Shown piece after piece: positions 61,847 through 64,000 of a stretch of 64,000 nt of DNA. Under the pieces are notes generated by a model. That model ran no database searches, was not told where the DNA came from, and saw only the letters and a program-made list of their open reading frames with translations. Position 1 is the stretch's first letter. Every line of letters starts with the position of its first letter. Made by a program: the position numbers and the translations under genes. This DNA comes from Geotalea sp. SG265 (lineage in GTDB: Bacteria > Desulfobacterota > Desulfuromonadia > Geobacterales > Geobacteraceae), in the NCBI RefSeq assembly GCF_022808985.1, contig NZ_JAKZFT010000001.1, positions 62,001 to 126,000 on the forward strand, read 5' to 3'.

Positions 61847-63286
61847 ATGGGACTTTTCAGATCCGGCACGATTCCGTGCGTCTTCGCCCTGGTATGCGCT
61901 CTTTGCTTTGCAGCAGCAGCATACGCCGGCGTCGCAACAGAAGTAAAACTCAACAAAAGCGTCTTGCTCAACCTGCAGCAGCCCTCGGAAAGAGTATCCA
62001 TTGCCGCACCAGCCATTGCGGAACTGGTGCTCATCTCGCCGACCCAGTTGCAGATCAACGGCACCAAGATCGGCTCGACATCGCTGATAGTATGGGAAAA
62101 AGGGGGCAAGACCGCCTTTTACGATATCCATGTGAAGGGGGACTGCAGTCAGCTGGAAAACCAGATCAAGGACATCGCCCCCAATGACAGCATAACGGTG
62201 GATTATGCTAACGATACCATTGTCCTTGGAGGGAAGGCCAGGAACGAACAAACTATCGCCAAGGCCATGCAGCTTGCCCAGGCCTATGCTGCGAGGGAGG
62301 CTAACGGCCTGGCCCAGCCCACAGTTTTGCAGTATGGATACGGAATCAAGGAAGGGCCGGATCAGAAAGGCAATAATGAGATCAAGGTAAAGGTGATTAA
62401 CCAGATCGAAGTGGATTCACCACAGCAGGTGCTTTTGGAGGTAAAAGTAGCTCAGGTGGATAAGTCCGCTCTCAAGTCTCTTGGTGTAAGCACCCTGGTA
62501 AAAGGAAGAGATGGCGAAGGGTTTACGAACCTGATTGGCGCCCCCGTCGGAGAAAGCACAACCTCTATGACTGATGGCCTAGTCAGCACATCGACTAAGG
62601 GTAGCGGTATTGCCGGCAACATTTCCGGATTGGGTTCATTCAATCCGCTTGATGCCTTTCAGGCTGGAGTTTCATGGTTCAATCCGGGGGTAGGAGTAGT
62701 CCTCAAGGCACTAGCTACGAAAAACCTGGCAAAAGTCCTCGCCGAGCCCAATCTTCTGGTGAAAAGCGGTCAGGAAGGCAGATTTCTTGCCGGCAGCAAA
62801 ATCCCGGTCTCTGTACTTTCCTCGACGGGTGGAGCATCGGTCCCGTCCATTTATTGGATTGACGTTGGCGTCAAGCTCAATTTCAAGCCGGAAGTGCTGG
62901 AAGGTGGCCTAATCTCTCTCAGAATCGAACCGGCGGAGGTGAGCAGCATTACCGGGACCCTGGCTGTCAACGGCTATCCCATCATCGATACGCGTGAGGT
63001 GCGGACAAGCGTGCAGCTGAAGGACGGCGAAAGCCTGATCCTAGCCGGGCTGCTCCAGGAAGAGGCCATTAAGACCATGTCTAAAATACCTATTCTCGGC
63101 GACATCCCCATTCTCGGCGCCTTGTTCCGCTCGACCCAGGACGACATCAAGGAAAAGGAACTGGTCTTTTTCATAACGCCGAAGCTGGTGAACCCCAATC
63201 CGCCCGGCACCAAGACCGAACTCCCCACAGACAAGCAGCTGCCGCCAGAACAAGAAAAGGACCTCCGATGGGTGCCCACGCTATGA
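61847..63286 (+). CDS. cpaC: Tad secretin CpaC/RcpA
   Basis: A 479-residue outer-membrane secretin with a signal peptide (ALVCALCFAAAAYA), an N-terminal pilus-formation domain (LNKSVLLNLQQPSERVSIA, GTTSLIVW-like GSTSLIVWEKGG), a BON-like part (ANDTIVLGGKARNEQ), and the secretin core with KIPVSVLSSTGG, LKDGESLILAGLLQEE and the IPILGDIPILGALFRS signature. The ATG at 61847 follows GAGGTGACAAGG. Its 3' end overlaps the tadG-like gene. Confidence 0.93.
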   Translation: MGLFRSGTIPCVFALVCALCFAAAAYAGVATEVKLNKSVLLNLQQPSERVSIAAPAIAELVLISPTQLQINGTKIGSTSLIVWEKGGKTAFYDIHVKGDCSQLENQIKDIAPNDSITVDYANDTIVLGGKARNEQTIAKAMQLAQAYAAREANGLAQPTVLQYGYGIKEGPDQKGNNEIKVKVINQIEVDSPQQVLLEVKVAQVDKSALKSLGVSTLVKGRDGEGFTNLIGAPVGESTTSMTDGLVSTSTKGSGIAGNISGLGSFNPLDAFQAGVSWFNPGVGVVLKALATKNLAKVLAEPNLLVKSGQEGRFLAGSKIPVSVLSSTGGASVPSIYWIDVGVKLNFKPEVLEGGLISLRIEPAEVSSITGTLAVNGYPIIDTREVRTSVQLKDGESLILAGLLQEEAIKTMSKIPILGDIPILGALFRSTQDDIKEKELVFFITPKLVNPNPPGTKTELPTDKQLPPEQEKDLRWVPTL

Positions 63287-64000
63287 TTCCGGTGCTGTGC
63301 AACGATAAAGGGGTCACCATCATCTACATAGCCCTGTTCATCTTTCTGCTCTGCGCCTTTATCGGCCTGGCTGCGGATATAGGCTACATGTACGTGGCCA
63401 AGGGGCAGTTGCAGAATGCATCTGATGCGGCGGCGCTGGCAGGGGCGGCAAAGTTGGACGGAACAGCATTTACCATGCAAACGTCTGCCAGAAATGCGGC
63501 ATATCAGTTTGCCAAATATAATCTGGCAGCAACGGACCCGGTAGAAGTCTCCAATGACAACAGCAACACCCTTTCCAGTAGCAACGATATCACAGTCGGC
63601 CACTGGAACCCTGCTGCAGCAACATATACTCCTGGCGGGACGCCGGTCAATGCCGTTCAGGTACGGGCAAGAAGGACCAGTGACCAGGACACCGGCGGCG
63701 CCTCCATCGGCGGCCGGGTGCAGCTCTTTTTCAGCAATGTTATCGGCAGACCAGAGATGGGAGCTTCGGCAACAGCCATAGCATCCCGAACCCCGAAGGC
63801 CGGTGCTTATTTTATGCTAAAACAAAGCTCGTGCACGAGTCCCATAGCTTCTGGAGGTGCAACTATTGATATTTCATCTGGCACTATGGCATGGACATCC
63901 TTGTTGGAAGTATCAACAGGACCTGGCAGCACCGTCAGCGACCTTATTTGTGGCAATACAGTACCTAATATCGAAGCTTGCTCTCACAGTTTTCGTACCA
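63268..64000 (+). CDS. TadG-like pilus protein, 3' end cut by window
   Basis: The frame is open from the ATG at 63268 to the window end (244 codons). It begins MGAHAMIPVLCNDKGVTIIY, then a TM helix (YIALFIFLLCAFIGLAADIGYMYVAKGQLQNASDAAALAGA) that is the PF13400 signature, followed by an extracytoplasmic region. The start overlaps the secretin by 19 bases; an alternative ATG at 63283 overlaps its stop as ATGA. TadG-type proteins anchor or cap Tad pili. Confidence 0.88.
   Translation, partial: MGAHAMIPVLCNDKGVTIIYIALFIFLLCAFIGLAADIGYMYVAKGQLQNASDAAALAGAAKLDGTAFTMQTSARNAAYQFAKYNLAATDPVEVSNDNSNTLSSSNDITVGHWNPAAATYTPGGTPVNAVQVRARRTSDQDTGGASIGGRVQLFFSNVIGRPEMGASATAIASRTPKAGAYFMLKQSSCTSPIASGGATIDISSGTMAWTSLLEVSTGPGSTVSDLICGNTVPNIEACSHSFRT

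Noticed and set aside
1-64000. tRNA, rRNA, CRISPR arrays, insertion sequences, phage genes
   Set aside because: I looked for tRNA ends, regular repeat-spacer arrays, transposase and integrase motifs on both strands and found none that hold up by eye; a tRNAscan, CRISPR or ISfinder run could still reveal something I missed.

Overview
The window reads as chromosomal DNA of a Geobacter-type member of the Desulfuromonadota (Geobacter/Geotalea). The basis is a seven-haem ImcH-like inner-membrane cytochrome, a CbcSTU-like cytochrome/Fe-S/NrfD set, a full hopanoid locus, a GTP-type PEP carboxykinase, GAF-rich signalling proteins and high-GC coding sequence. The species assignment is inference. I saw no rRNA, tRNA, CRISPR array, insertion sequence or prophage. 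The sequence is nearly all protein genes, with several families of short dispersed repeats in the gaps.

Layout. 1-9.8 kb: a partial SAM methyltransferase, then the hopanoid locus, with hpnN divergent from shc-hpnA-dxs-hpnH (isoprenoid precursor supply, cyclisation, side-chain addition, transport). 9.9-19 kb (minus strand): a GAF-containing GspE/PilB-type ATPase in an operon with a CHASE2 adenylate cyclase, a lipoprotein, rluD-pgeF and a lipoprotein DegP protease. 19-25 kb: an XRE-cupin regulator, a REC-PAS-GGDEF-EAL protein, pckG, rubredoxin and small proteins. 25-31 kb: an aminotransferase, then the CbcSTU-like operon divergent from the ImcH-like gene. These are probably two inner-membrane quinol-to-periplasm electron routes.

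31-33.4 kb: arginase plus a predicted ornithine cyclodeaminase, a short arginine-to-proline route. 33.6-41.3 kb: a storage-polysaccharide and sugar-nucleotide block (small acidic protein, glgA, galT, GH57, and a guanylyltransferase fused to a degenerate phosphomannomutase). 41.3-46.8 kb: a two-component pair, a frameshifted DUF523 gene, a Crp/Fnr regulator and three overlapping lipoprotein genes, two of them FlgO-like. 46.8-54.4 kb is more accessory in character: an orphan MerA-like reductase, an HD hydrolase, a low-GC trypsin-like protease, AlkD, a mazEF-type toxin-antitoxin pair with a clear operator, a quinone-oxidoreductase-like protein and a PAP2 phosphatase.

54.7-59.6 kb: a translationally coupled methyltransferase / Fe-S-FAD oxidase / reductase-epimerase set ending in rtcA. 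I do not recognise it as a described pathway and regard it as the best candidate for an undescribed system. 59.6-64 kb: the start of a Tad/Flp pilus locus (flp, a broken second flp, tadE, cpaB, secretin, partial tadG), with a duplicated upstream regulatory block.

Three repeat families stand out: a ~185-bp element (three copies), a palindromic ~120-145-bp element with terminal inverted repeats (three copies), and heptad GTTCNAG hairpin arrays (two copies).
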